This document shows, piece after piece, positions 23,655 to 36,768 of a stretch of 64,000 bases of DNA. The stretch's first letter is position 1. Each line of letters opens with the position of its first letter. The DNA comes from Atherix ibis (Eukaryota; Arthropoda; Insecta; Diptera; Athericidae). The position numbers and the translations under genes are program-made. The DNA lies in assembly GCA_958298945.1 (NCBI GenBank), contig OY282610.1, forward strand, positions 51,095,667 through 51,159,666, in the 5' to 3' direction. The notes under the pieces are model-generated. The model saw only the letters and a program-made list of their open reading frames with translations. It had not been told where the DNA came from and searched no databases.

Positions 23655-24721
23655 ATGAATTTTTTCTCAAAATCACCAACAAAAATTTATCCAGAAAGGA
23701 TATTCTCATTCCAATCGAGAAAATATGCATTGGAGAAGCTTTGCCTGAAAGTACGCAATGACACCATAAAAACAATTCTAAAAACCTTAATTTTTATACA
23801 AAAAAAATGAATTTTAAGAAAGAAAACCATAAATTTTATGGTTTTCTCAAAACCACCAACAAAAATTTATCCAGAAAGAATTTTCTCATTCCAATGAGAA
23901 TAATATGAATTGGAGAAGCTTTGCCTGAAAGTGCACAATCATACCCCAAACAAACATCTCCAAAAAACCACCATTTTCATAGAGAAAAACAAATTTTAAG
24001 AGAAAGTGGACTCAGTGTAATAATTGTTGCCTCCTATTTTTTGAGAAAACTGGGTGCCTGGTGTAAAAATTGGATTTTCGTGAATATTGTCACAAATTTT
24101 CGAATTTTTGTGGTTTTTTGCATATCTTTAGGTGGTCAATTTATTTTGCTTTCAGTAAATAAAAAATTTAATTTTAGGCAATTTTTTTTTAATAGTGCTC
24201 ACAAAAATTTATTTTGAAAGGATATTCCTTTTTCGATCAGGATAATATGGATCTAGAAGGCTATGTTAAAGTGTATGTAATGAAACCATGAAACAAATTG
24301 CCATTTTTATCCAAAAAAGCAAACTTTATTTTTAAAAAAATACAGCGAACTTTAGGTATTTTTTTTTAAAACGCCTGGAAAAAATTTTCCTGTAAGGACT
24401 TTTTTAGTCCGATCAGGATAATAAGAATAATTATTAGTTTCACATATGTATGCGTATTAACATCATTAAACAAATTTTCGAAAAAATTTCCTTTTTCATA
24501 GAAAAATAGAAATTTAAAAAAAAATTTAATGATCTTTTGGCAAATTTTTCTCAAAACTCCCACCGAAATTTATCGTGACATGTCATTTTTCTTCCAATCA
24601 TTATATTAAGAAACATAGAAGGTTTGCCTGAAAGTGTGCAATGACACCACAAAAAAAAATCTTAAAAACCTTAATTTTTATACAAAAAAAACGAATTTTA
24701 ATAAAGAAAACAATTAATTTT
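23655..24721. repeat. HOR 15, k = 1
   Basis: It has a single A at 23655. B is shortened near 23840 (TTTTATGGTTTTCTC), which accounts for the slightly short length. E has GCGTATT, and F has TTAAGAAACATAG and CACAAAAAAAAATCTT, as in HOR 10. It is the last HOR of the first 7.37 kb copy. Confidence 0.94.
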
Positions 24722-25973
24722 ATGAATTTTTTCTCAAAATCACCAACAATAATTTATCCAGAAAGGATATTCTCATTCCAATCGAGAAAATATGTATTGG
24801 AGAAGCTTTGCCTAAAAGTACGCAATGACACCATAAAAACCGTTCTAAAAACCTTAATTTTTATACAAAAAAAACGAATTTTAAGAAAGAAAACCATAAA
24901 TTTTATGAATTTTTTCTCAAAATTACCAACAAAAATTTATCCAGAAATGATATTCTCATTCCAATCGAGAAAATATGCATTGGAGAAGCTTTGCCTGAAA
25001 GTACGCAATGACACCATAAAAACAATTCTAAAAACCTTAATTTTTATACAAAAAAAATGAATTTTAAGAAAGAAAACCATAAATTTTATGAATTTTTTCT
25101 CAAAACCACCAACAAAAATTTATCCAGAAAGAATTTTCTCATTCCAATGAGAATAATATGAATTGGAGAAGCTTTGCCTGAAAGTGCACAATCATACCCC
25201 AAACAAACATCTCCAAAAAACCACCATTTTCATAGAGAAAAACAAATTTTAAGAGAAAGTGGACTCAGTGTAATAATTGTTGCCTCCTATTTTTTGAGAA
25301 AACTGGGTGCCTGGTGTAAAAATTGGATTTTCGTGAATATTGTCACAAATTTTCGAATTTTTGTGGTTTTTTGCATATCTTTAGGTGGTCAATTTATTTT
25401 GCTTTCAGTAAATAAAAAATTTAATTTTAGGCAATTTTTTTTAATAGTGCTCACAAAAATTTATTCTGAAAGGATATTCCTTTTTCGATCAGGATAATAT
25501 GGATCTAGAAGGCTATGTTAAAGTGTATGTAATGAAACCATGAAACAAATTGCCATTTTTATCCAAAAAAGCAAACTTTATTTTTAAAAAAATACAGCGA
25601 ACTTTAGGTATTTTTTTTTAAAACGCCTGGAAAAAATTTTCCTGTAAGGACTTTTTTAGTCCGATCAGGATAATAAGAATAATTATTAGTTTCACATATG
25701 TATGCGCATTGACATCATTAAACAAATTTTCGAAAAAATTTCCTTTTTCATAGAAAAATAGAAATTTAAAAAAAAATTTAATGATCTTTTGGCAAATTTT
25801 TCTGAAAACTCCCACCGAAATTTATCGTGACATGTCATTTTCCTTCCAATCATTATATTAAGAGTTATAGAAGGTTTGCCTGAAAGTGTGCAATGACACC
25901 ACAAAATAAATTCTAAAAAACCTTAATTTTTATACAAAAAAAACGAATTTTAATAAAGAAAACAATTAATTTT
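24722..25973. repeat. HOR 16, k = 2, partner of HOR 11
   Basis: It matches the HOR at 17356 at an offset of 7366, including CAACAATAATTT, AAATTACCAAC, the 8-T run in D, CATTGACATC, TTTCTGAAAACTCCC and GAGTTATAG. It lacks the private CACCAAAATTT and CCAAGCATT of its partner, which shows the two have mutated independently. Confidence 0.94.
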
Positions 25974-27778
25974 ATGAATTTTTTCTCAAAATCACCAACA
26001 AAAATTTATCCAGAAAGGATATTCTCATTCCAATCGAGAAAATATGTATTGGAGAGGCTTTGCCTGAAAGTGCGCAATGACACCATAAAAACAATTTTAA
26101 AAACCTTAATTTGTATACAAAAAACAACGAATTTTAAGAAAGAAAACTATAAATTTTATGAATTTTTTCTCAAAATCACCAACAAAAATTTATCCAGAAA
26201 GGATATTCTCATTCCAATCGAGAAAATATGTATTGGAGAAGCTTTGCCTGAAAGTACGCAATGACACCATAAAAACAATTCTAAAAACCTTAATTTGTAT
26301 ACAAAAAAAAACGAATTTTAGGAAAGAAAACTATAAATTTTATGAATTTTTTCTCAAAATCACCAACAAAAATTTATCCAGAAAGGATATTCTCATTCCA
26401 ATCGAAAAAATATGCATTGGAGAAGCTTTGCCTAAAAGTACGCAATGACAGCATAAAAACCGTTCTCAAAACCTTAATTTTTATACAAAAAAAACGAATT
26501 TTAATAAAGAAAACAATTAATTTTATGAATTTTTTCTCAAAATCACCAACAAAAATTTATCCAGAAAGGATATTCTCATTCCAATCGAGAAAATATGCAT
26601 TGGAGAAGCTTTGCCTAAAAGTACGCAATGACACCATAAAAACTGTTCTAAAAACCTTAATTTTTATACAAAAAAAACGAATTTTAAGAAAGAAAACCAT
26701 AAATTTTATGAATTTTTTCTCAAAATCACCAACAAAAATTTATCCAGAAATGATATTCTCATTCCAATCGAGAAAATATGCATTGGAGAAGCTTTGCCTG
26801 AAAGTACGCAATGACACCATAAAAACAATTCTAAAAACCTTAATTTTTATACAAAAAAAAATGAATTTTAAGAAAGAAAACCATAAATTTGATGAATTTT
26901 TTCTCAAAACCATCAACAAAAATTTATCCAGAAAGAATTTTCTCATTCCAATGAGAATAATATGAATCGGAGAAGCTTTGCCTGAAAGTGCACAATCATA
27001 CCCCAAACAAACATCTCCAAAAAACCACCATTTTCATAGAGAAAAACAAATTTTAAGAGAAAGTGGACTCAGTGTAATAATTGTTGCCTCCTATTTTTTG
27101 AGAAAACTGGGTGCCTGGTGTGAAAATTGGATTTTCGTGAATATTGTCACAAATTTTCGAATTTTTGTGGTTTTTTGCATATCTTTAGGTGGTCAATTTA
27201 TTTTGCTTTCAGTAAATAAAAAATTTAATTTTAGGCAATATTTTTTTAATAGTGCTCACAAAAATTTATTCTGAAAGGATATTCCTTTTTCGATCAGGAT
27301 AATATGGATCTAGAAGGCTATGTTAAAGTGTATGTAATGAAACCATGAAACAAATTGCCATTTTTATCCAAAAAAGCAAACTTTATTTTTAAAAAAATAC
27401 AGCGAACTTTAGGTATTTTTTTTTAAAACGCCTGGAAAAAATTTTCCTGTAAGGACTTTTTTAGTCCGATCAGGATAATAAGAATAATTATTAGTTTCAC
27501 ATATGTATGCGCATTAACATCATTAAACAAATTTTCGAAAAAATTTCCTTTTTCATAGAAAAATAGAAATTTAAAAAAAAATTTAATGATCTTTTGGCAA
27601 ATTTTTCTCAAAACTCCCACCGAAATTTATCGTGACATGTCATTTTCCTTCCAATCATTATATTAAGAGTCATAGAAGGTTTGCCTGAAAGTGTGCAATG
27701 ACACCACAAAATAAATTCTAAAAAACCTTAATTTTTATACAAAAAAAACGAATTTTAATAAAGAAAACAATTAATTTT
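25974..27778. repeat. HOR 17, k = 5, partner of HOR 12
   Basis: It matches the HOR at 18609: GGAGAGGC, AAAAAACAACG, CGTTCTCAAAACC, TTTGATG, CATCAAC, AATCGG, GTGTGAAAATTGG and GCAATATTTTTTT. Private: AATGACAGCATAAAAACC, AACTGTTCT and GTGCGCAATG. An F-type tail lies at about 26502-26522. Confidence 0.94.
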
Positions 27779-29216
27779 ATGAATTTTTTCTCAAAATCAC
27801 CAACAAAAATTTATCCAGAAAGGATATTCTCATTCCAATCGAGAAAATATGTATTGGAAAAGCTTTGCCTGAAAGTACGCAATGACACCATAAAAACAAT
27901 TCTAAAAACCTTAATTTGTATACAAAAAAAAACGAATTTTAAGAAAGAAAACTATAAATTTTATGAATTTTTTCTCAAAATCACCAATAAAAATTTATCC
28001 AGAAAGGATATTCTCATTCCAATCGAGAAAATATGTATTGGAGAAGCTTTGCCTAAAAGTACGCAATGACACCATAAAAACCGTTCTAAAAACCTTAATT
28101 CTTATACAAAAAAAACGAATTTTAAGAAAGAAAACCATAAATTTTATGAATTTTTTCTCAAAATCACCAACAAAAATTTATCCAGAAATGATATTCTCAT
28201 TCCAATCGAGAAAATATGCATTGGAGAAGCTTTGCCTGAAAGTACGCAATGACACCATAAAAACAATTCTAAAAACCTTAATTTTTATACAAAAAAAAAT
28301 GAATTTTAAGAAAGAAAACCATAAATTTTATGAATTTTTTCTCAAAACCACCAACAAAAATTTATCCAGAAAGAATTTTCTCATTCCAATGAGAATAATA
28401 TGAATTGGAGAAGCTTTGCCTGAAAGTGCACAATCATACCCCAAACAAACATCTCCAAAAAACCACCATTTTCATAGAGAAAAACAAATTTTAAGAGAAA
28501 GTGGACTCAGTGTAATAATTGTTGCCTCCTATTTTTTGAGAAAACTGGGTGCCTGGTGTAAAAATTGGATTTTCGTGAATATTGTCACAAATTTTCGAAT
28601 TTTTGTGGTTTTTTGCATATCTTTAGGTGGTCAATTTATTTTGCTTTCAGTAAATAAAAAATTTAATTTTAGGCAATTTTTTTTTAATAGTGCTCACAAA
28701 AATTTATTCTGAAAGGATATTCCTTTTTCGATCAGGATAATATGGATCTAGAAGGCTATGTTAAAGTGTATGTAATGAAACCATGAAACAAATTGCCGTT
28801 TTTATCCAAAAAAGCAAACTTTATTTTTAAAAAAATACAGCGAACTTTAGGTATTTTTTTTTAAAACGCCTGGAAAAAATTTTCCTGTAAGGACTTTTTT
28901 AGTCCGATCAGGATAATAAGAATAATTATTAGTTTCACATATGTATGCGCATTAACATCATTAAACAAATTTTCGAAAAAATTTCCTTTTTCATAGAAAA
29001 ATAGAAATTAAAAAAAAAATTTAATGATCTTTTGGCAAATTTTTCTGAAAACTCCCACCGAAATTAATCGTGACATGTCATTTTCCTTCCAATCATTATA
29101 TTAAGAGTCATAGAAGGTTTGCCTGAAAGTGTGCAATGACACCACAAAATAAATTCTAAAAAACCTTAATTTTTATACAAAAAAAACGAATTTTAATAAA
29201 GAAAACAATTAATTTT
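27779..29216. repeat. HOR 18, k = 3, partner of HOR 13
   Basis: It shares GGAAAAGC and AATTCTTATAC with the HOR at 20412. Private: CACCAATAAAAATTT in the second A, TTGCCGTTTTT in D, AAATTAAAAA in E and GAAATTAATCG in F. F has TTTCTGAAAACTCCC, as in its partner. Confidence 0.94.
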
Positions 29217-31021
29217 ATGAATTTTTTCTCAAAACCACCAACAAAAATTTATCCAGAAAGGATATTCTCATTCCAATCGAGAAAATATGTACTGGAGAAG
29301 CTTTGCCTGAAAGTACGCAATGACACCATAAAAACAATTCTAAAAACCTTAATTTGTATACAAAAAAAAACGAATTTTAAGAAAGAAAACTATAAATTTT
29401 ATGAATTTTTTCTCAAAATCACCAACAAAAATTTATCCAGAAAGGATATTCTCATTCCAATCGAGAAAATATGTATTGGAGAAGCTTTGCCTGAAAGTAC
29501 GCAATGACACCATAAAAACAATTCTAAAAACATTAATTTGTATAAAAAAAAAAACGAATTTTAGGAAAGAAAACTATAAATTTTATGAATTTTTTCTCAA
29601 AATCACCAACAAAAATTTATCCAGAAAGGATATTCTCATTCCAATCGAGAAAATATGCATTGGAGAAGCTTTGCCTAAAAGTACGCAATGACACCATTAA
29701 AACCGTTCTAAAAACCTTAATTTTTATACAAAAAAAACGAATTTTAATAAAGAAAACAATTAATTTTATGAATTTTTTCTCAAAATCACCAACAAAAATT
29801 TATCCAGAAAGGATATTCTCATTCCAATCGAGAAAATATGCATTGGAGAAGCTTTGCCTAAAAGTACGCAATGAAACCATAAAAACCGTTCTAAAAACCT
29901 TAATTTTTATACAAAAAAAAACGAATTTTAATAAAGAAAACAATTAATTTTATGAATTTTTTCTCAAAATCACCAACAAAAATTTATCCAGAAAGGATAT
30001 TCTCATTCCAATCGAGAAAATATGCATTGGAGAAGCTTTGCCTGAAAAAACGCAATGACACCATAAAAACAATTCTAAAAACCTTAATTTTTATACAAAA
30101 AAAATGAATTTTAAGAAAGAAAACCATAAATTTTATGAATTTTTTCTCAAAACCACCAACAAAAATTTATCCAGAAAGAATTTTCTCATTCCAATGAGTA
30201 TAATATGAATTGGAGAAGCTTTGCCTGAAAGTGCACAATCATACCCCAAACAAACATCTCCAAAAAACCACCATTTTCATAGAGAAAAACAAATTTTAAG
30301 AGAAAGTGGACTCAGTGTAATAATTGTTGCCTCCTATTTTTTGAGAAAACTGGGTGCCTGGTGTAAAAATTGGATTTTCGTGAATATTGTCACAAATTTT
30401 CGAATTTTTGTGGTTTTTTGCATATCTTTAGGTGGTCAATTTATTTTGCTTTCAGTAAATAAAAAATTTAATTTTAGGCAATTTTTTTTTAATAGTGCTC
30501 ACAAAAATTTATTCTGAAAGGATATTCCTTTTTCGATCAGGATAATATGGATCTAGAAGGCTATGTTAAAGTGTATGTAATGAAACCATGAAACAAATTG
30601 CCATTTTTATCCAAAAAAGCAAACTTTATTTTTAAAAAAATACAGCGAACTTTAGGTATTTTTTTTTAAAACGCCTGGAAAAAATTTTCCTGTAAGGACT
30701 TTTTTAGTCCGATCAGGATAATAAGAATAATTATTAGTTTCACATATGTATGCGCATTAACATCATTAAACAAATTTTCGAAAAAATTTCCTTTTTCATA
30801 GAAAAATAGAAATTAAAAAAAAAATTTAATGATCTTTTGGCAAATTTTTCTCAAAACTCCCACCGAAATTTATCGTGACATGTCATTTTCCTTCCGATCA
30901 TTATATTAAGAGTCATAGAAGGTTTGCCTGAAAGTGTGCAATGACACCACAAAATAAATTCTAAAAAACCTTAATTTTTATACAAAAAAAACGAATTTTA
31001 ATAAAGAAAACAATTAATTTT
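29217..31021. repeat. HOR 19, k = 5, partner of HOR 14
   Basis: It shares ACATTAATTTGTATAAAA, ACCATTAAAACC, GAAAAAACGC and ATGAGTATAATATG with the HOR at 21851, together with two F-type tails (about 29743-29763 and 29928-29947). Private: B-like AAAACCACC in the first A and AATGAAACC in the fourth. C has the common GGGTGCCTGG, not the partner's private GGGTGGCTGG. Confidence 0.94.
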
Positions 31022-32091
31022 ATGAATTTTTTCTCAAAATCACCAACAAAAATTTATCCAGAAAGGATATTCTCATTCCAATCGAGAAAATATGCATTGG
31101 AGAAGCTTTGCCTGAAAGTACGCAATGACACCATAAAAAGAATTCTAAAAACCTTAATTTTTATACAAAAAAAAATGAATTTTAAGAAAGAAAACCATAA
31201 ATTTTATGAATTTTTTCTCAAAACCACCAACAAAAATTTATCCAGAAAGAATTTTCTCATTCCAATGAGAATAATATGAATTGGAGAAGCTTTGCCTGAA
31301 AGTGCACAATCATACCCCAAACAAACATCTCCAAAAAACCACCATTTTCATAGAGAAAAACAAATTTTAAGAGAAAGTGGACTCAGTGTAATAATTGTTG
31401 CCTTCCTATTTTTTGAGAAAACTGGGTGCCTGGTGTAAAAATTGGATTTTCGTGAATATTGTCACAAATTTTCGAATTTTTGTGGTTTTTTGCATATCTT
31501 TAGGTGGTCAATTTATTTTGCTTTCAGTAAATAAAAAATTTAATTTTAGGCAATTTTTTTTTAATAGTGCTCACAAAAATTTATTCTGAAAGGATATTCC
31601 TTTTTCGATCAGGATAATATGGATCTAGAAGGCTATGTTAAAGTGTATGTAATGAAACCATGAAACAAATTGCCATTTTTATCCAAAAAAGCAAACTTTA
31701 TTTTTAAAAAAATACAGCGAACTTTAGGTATTTTTTTTTAAAACGCCTGGAAAAAATATTCCTGTAAGGACTTTTTTAGTCCGATCAGGATAATAAGAAT
31801 AATTATTAGTTTCACATATGTATGCGCATTAACATCATTAAACAAATTTTCGAAAAAATTTCCTTTTTCATAGAAAAATAGAAATTTAAAAAAAAATTTA
31901 ATGATCTTTTGGCAAATTTTTCTCAAAACTCCCACCGAAATTTATCGTGACATGTCATTTTCCTTCCAATCATTATATTAAGAGTCATAGAAGGTTTGCC
32001 TGAAAGTGTGCAATGACACCACAAAAAAAATCTTAAAAACCTTAATTTTTATACAAAAAAACGAATTTTAATAAAGAAAACAATTAATTTT
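31022..32091. repeat. HOR 20, k = 1, partner of HOR 15
   Basis: It has a single A at 31022. It lacks the B deletion of its partner. C has a one-base insertion (GCCTTCCTATT, about 31403) and E has AAAAAATATTCCTG. F has CACAAAAAAAATCTT but the common AAGAGTC. It closes the second 7.37 kb copy. Confidence 0.94.
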
Positions 32092-33895
32092 ATGAACTTT
32101 TTCTCAAAATCACCAACAAAAATTTATCCAGAAAGGATATTCTCATTCCAATCGAGATAATATGTATTGGAGAAGCTTTGCCTGAAAGTACGCAATGACA
32201 CCATAAAAACAATTCTAAAAACCTTAATTTGTATACAAAAAAAAACGAATTTTAAGAAAGAAAACTATAAATTTTATGAATTTTTTCTCAAAATCACCAA
32301 CAAAAATTTATCCAGAAAGGATATTCTCATTCCAATCGAGAAAATATGTATTGGAGAAGCTTTGCCTGAAAGTACGCAATGACACCATAAAAACAATTCT
32401 AAAAACCTTAATTTGTATACAAAAAAAAACGAATTTTAGGAAAGAAAACTATAAATTTTATGAATTTTTTCTCAAAATCACCAACAAAAATTTATCCAGA
32501 AAGGATATTCTCATTCCAATCGAGAAAATATGTATTGGAGAAGCTTTGCCTAAAAGTACGTAATGACACCATAAAAACCGTTCTAAAAACCTTAATTTTT
32601 ATACAAAAAAACGAATTTTAATAAAGAAAACAATTAATTTTATGAATTTTTTCTCAAAATCACCAACAAAAATTTATCCAGAAAGGATATTCTCATTCCA
32701 ATCGAGAAAATATGTATTGGAGAAGCTTTGCCTAAAAGTACGTAATGACACCATAAAAACCGTTCTAAAAACCTTAATTTTTATACAAAAAAAACGAATT
32801 TTAAGAAAGAAAACCATAAATTTTATGAATTTTGTCTCAAAATCACCAACAAAAATTTATCCAGAAATGATATTCTCATTCCAATCGAGAAAATATGCAT
32901 TGGAGAAGCTTTGCCTGAAAGTACGCAATGACACCATAAAAACAATTCTAAAAACCTTAATTTTTATACAAAAAAAATGAATTTTAAGAAAGAAAACCAT
33001 AAATTTTATGAATTTTTTCTCAAAACCACCAACAAAAATTTATCCAGAAAGAATTTTCTCATTCCAATGAGAATAATATGAATTGGAGAAGCTTTGCCTG
33101 AAAGTGCACAATCATACCCCAAACAAACATCTCCAAAAAACCACCATTTTCATAGAGAAAAACAAATTTTAAGAGAAAGTGGACTCAGTGTAATAATTGT
33201 TGCCTCCTATTTTTTGAGAAAACTGGGTGCCTGGTGTAAAAATTGGATTTTCGTGAATATTGTCACAAATTTACGAATTTTTGTGGTTTTTTGCATATCT
33301 TTAGGTGGTCAATTTATTTTGCTTTCAGTAAATAAAAAATTTAATTTTAGGCAATTTTTTTTTAATAGTGCTCACAAAAATTTATTCTGAAAGGATATTC
33401 CTTTTTCGATCAGGATAATATGGATCTAGAAGGCTATGTTAAAGTGTATGTAATGAAACCATGAAACAAATTGCCATTTTTATCCAAAAAAGCAAACTTT
33501 ATTTTTAAAAAAATACAGCGAACTTTAGGTATTTTTTTTTAAAACGCCTGGAAAAAATTTTCCTGTAAGGACTTTTTTAGTCCGATCAGGATAATAAGAA
33601 TAATTATTAGTTTCACATATGTATGCGCATTAACATCATTAAACAAATTTTCGAAAAAATTTCCTTTTTCATAGAAAAATAGAAATTTAAAAAAAAAATT
33701 TTATGATCTTTTGGCAAATTTTTCTCAAAACTACCACCGAAATTTATCGTGACATGTCATTTTCCTTCCAATCATTATATTAGGAGTCATAGAAGGTTTG
33801 CCTGAAAGTGTGCAATGACACCACAAAATAAATTCTAAAAAACCTTAATTTTTATACAAAAAAAACGAATTTTAATAAAGAAAACAATTAATTTT
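32092..33895. repeat. HOR 21, k = 5
   Basis: A monomers start near 32092, 32276, 32459, 32642 and 32825. The third and fourth share GTACGTAATGACACC, so one is a recent copy of the other. An F-type tail lies at about 32622-32638. The first A has ATGAACTTTTTC; the fifth has TTTTGTCTC. C has AATTTACGAATTT. E has a longer A-run with TTTTATGATC, and F has ACTACCACC and TAGGAGTC. Confidence 0.94.
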
Positions 33896-35332
33896 ATGAA
33901 TTTTTTCTCAAAATCACCAACAAAAATTTATCCAGAAAGGATATTCTCATTCCAATCGAAAAAATATGTACTGGAGAAGCTTTGCCTGAAAGTACGCAAT
34001 GACACCATAAAAACAATTCTAAAAACCTTAATTTGTATACAAAAAAAAATGAATTTTAAGAAAGAAAACTATAAATTTTATGAATTTTTTCTCAAAGTCA
34101 CCAACAAAAATTTATCCAGAAAGGATATTCTCATTCCAATCGAGAAAATATGTATTGGAGAAGCTTTGCCTGAAAGTCCGCAATGACACCATAAAAACCG
34201 TTCTAAAAACCTTAATTTTTATACAAAAAAAACGAATTTTAAGAAAGAAAACCATAAATTTTATGAATTTTTTCTCAAAATCACCAACAAAAATTTATCC
34301 AGAAATGATATTCTCATTCCAATCGAGAAAATATGCATTGGAGAAGCTTTGCCTGAAAGTACGCAATGACACCATAAAAACAATTCTAAAAACCTTAATT
34401 TTTATACAAAAAAAATGAATTTTAAGAAAGAAAACCATAAATTTTATGAATTTTTTCTCAAAACCACCAACAAAAATTTATCCAGAAAGAATTTTCTCAT
34501 TCCAATGAGAATAATATGAATTGGAGAAGCTTTGCCTGAAAGTGCACAATCATACCCCAAACAAACATCTCCAAAAAACCACCATTTTCATAGAGAAAAA
34601 CAAATTTTAAGAGAAAGTGAACTCAGTGTAATAATTGTTGCCTCCTATTTTTTGAGAAAACTGGGTGCCTGGTGTAAAAATTGGATTTTCGTGAATATTG
34701 TCACAAATTTTCGAATTTTTATGGTTTTTTGCATATCTTTAGGTGGTCAATTTATTTTGCTTTCAGTAAATAAAAAATTTAATTTTAGGCAATTTTTTTT
34801 TAATAGTGCTCACAAAAATTTATTCTGAAAGGATATTCCTTTTTCGATCAGGATAATATGGATCTAGAAGGCTATGTTAAAGTGTATGTAATGAAACCAT
34901 GAAACAAATTGCCATTTTTATCCAAAAAAGCAAACTTTATTTTTAAAAAAATACAGCGAACTTTAGGTATTTTTTTTTAAAACGCCTGGAAAAAATTTTC
35001 CTGTAAGGACTTTTTTAGTCCGATCAGGATAATAAGAATAATTATTAGTTTCACATATGTATGTGCATTAACATCATTAAACAAATTTTCGAAAAAATTT
35101 TCTTTTTCATAGAAAAATAGAAATTTAAAAAAAAATTTAATGATCTTTTGGCAAATTTTTCTGAAAACTCCCACCGAAATTTATCGTGACATGTCATTTT
35201 CCTTCCAATCATTATATTAAGAGTCATAGAAGGTTTGCCTGAAAGTGTGCAATGACACCACAAAATAAATTCTAAAAAACCTTAATTTTTATACAAAAAA
35301 AACGAATTTTAATAAAGAAAACAATTAATTTT
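33896..35332. repeat. HOR 22, k = 3
   Basis: A monomers start near 33896, 34080 and 34263. The first has GTACTGG and the second TCAAAGTCACC and AAGTCCGC. Private: AGTGAACTCAG and TTTTTATGG in C, GTATGTGCATT in E (which breaks the ATGCGCAT palindrome) and TTTTCTTTTTC. F has TTTCTGAAAACTCCC. Confidence 0.94.
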
Positions 35333-36768
35333 ATGAATTTTTTCTCAAAATCACCAACAAAAATTTATCCAGAAAGGATATTCTCATTCCAATCGAGAAA
35401 ATATGTACTGGAGAAGCTTTGCCTGAAAGTACGCAATAACACCATAAAAACAATTCTAAAAACCTTAATTTGTATACAAAAAAAACGAATTTTAAGAAAG
35501 AAAACTATAAATTTTATGAATTTTTTCTCAAAATCACCAATAAAAATTTATCCAGAAAGGATATTCTCATTCCAATCGAGAAAATATGTATTGAAGAAGC
35601 TTTACCTGAAAGTACGCAATGACACCATAAAAACAATTCTAAAAACCTTAATTTGTATACAAAAAAAACGAATTTTAATAAAGAAAACAATTAATTTTAT
35701 GAATTTTTTCTCAAAATCACCAACAAAAATTTATCCAGAAATGATATTCTCATTCCAATCGAGAAAATATGCATTGGAGAAGCTTTGCCTAAAAGTACGC
35801 AATGACACCATAAAAACCGTTCTAAAAACCTTAATTTTTATACAAAAAAAATGAATTTTAAGAAAGAAAACCATAAATTTTATGAATTTTTTCTCAAAAC
35901 CACCAACAAAAATTTATCCAGAAAGAATTTTCTCATTCCAATGAGAATAATATGAATTGGAGAAGCTTTGCCTGAAAGTGCACAATCATACCCCAAACAA
36001 ACATCTCCAAAAAACCACCATTTTCATAGAGAAAAACAAATTTTAAGAGAAAGTGGACTCAGTGTAATAATTGTTGCCTCCTATTTTTTGAGAAAACTGG
36101 GTGCCTGGTGTAAAAATTGGATTTTCGTGAATATTGTCACAAATTTTCGAATTTTTGTGGTTTTTTGCATATCTTTAGGTGGTCAATTTATTTTGCTTTC
36201 AGTAAATAAAAAATTTAATTTTAGGCAATTTTTTTTTAATAGTGCTCACAAAAATTTATTCTGAAAGGATATTCCTTTTTCGATCAGGATAATATGGATC
36301 TAGAAGGCTATGTTAAAGTCTATGTAATGAAACCATGAAACAAATCGCCATTTTTATCCAAAAAAGCAAACTTTATTTTTAAAAAAATACAGCGAACTTT
36401 AGGTATTTTTTTTTAAAACGCCTGGAAAAAATTTTCCTGTAAGGACTTTTTTAGTCCGATCAGGATAATAAGAATAATTATTAGTTTCACATATGTATGC
36501 GCATTAACATCATTAAACAAATTTTCGAAAAAATTTCCTTTTTCATAGAAAAATAGAAATTTAAAAAAAAATTTAATGATCTTTTGGCAAATTTTTCTCA
36601 AAACTCCCACCGAAATTTATCGTGACATGTCATTTTCCTTCCAATCATTATATTAAGAAACATAGAAGGTTTGCCTGAAAGTGTGCAATGACACCACAAA
36701 AAAAAATCTTAAAAACCTTAATTTTTATACAAAAAAAACGAATTTTAATAAAGAAAACAATTAATTTT
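35333..36768. repeat. HOR 23, k = 3
   Basis: A monomers start near 35333, 35516 and 35699. Private: AATAACACC in the first, and CACCAATAAAAATTT and TTGAAGAAGCTTTACC in the second. An F-type tail lies at about 35677-35697. D has AAGTCTATG and AAATCGCC. F carries TTAAGAAACATAG with CACAAAAAAAAATCTT, the same marker pair as HORs 10 and 15. Confidence 0.94.

Larger units (their letters stand above)
17356..24721. repeat. 7.37 kb super-repeat, copy 1 (HORs 11-15)
   Basis: Five HORs with k = 2,5,3,5,1. The same order and many of the same rare variants recur at an offset of 7366-7367 bp. Shared markers include CAACAATAATTT, CATTGACATC, GGAGAGGC, AACCATCAAC, GTGTGAAAATTGG, AATTCTTATAC, ACATTAATTTG, GAAAAAACGC and ATGAGTATAATATG. 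E and F of HOR 10 match those of HOR 15, so the true left breakpoint lies a little upstream, before about 17085. Confidence 0.93.
24722..32091. repeat. 7.37 kb super-repeat, copy 2 (HORs 16-20)
   Basis: Direct tandem partner of 17356-24721 with the identical k series 2,5,3,5,1. Private differences are spread along it (for example AATGACAGC at about 26446, CACCAATAAAAATTT in the second A of HOR 18, AATGAAACC near 29872, and no deletion in the B of HOR 20). This fits a real, fairly recent duplication better than an exact assembly echo. Confidence 0.93.

Noticed and set aside
24722..32091. Assembly error as the source of the 7.37 kb duplication
   Set aside because: Each copy has private substitutions, a private deletion near 23840 and a private insertion near 31403, which an exact assembly echo would not produce. 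It cannot be fully excluded without spanning reads.
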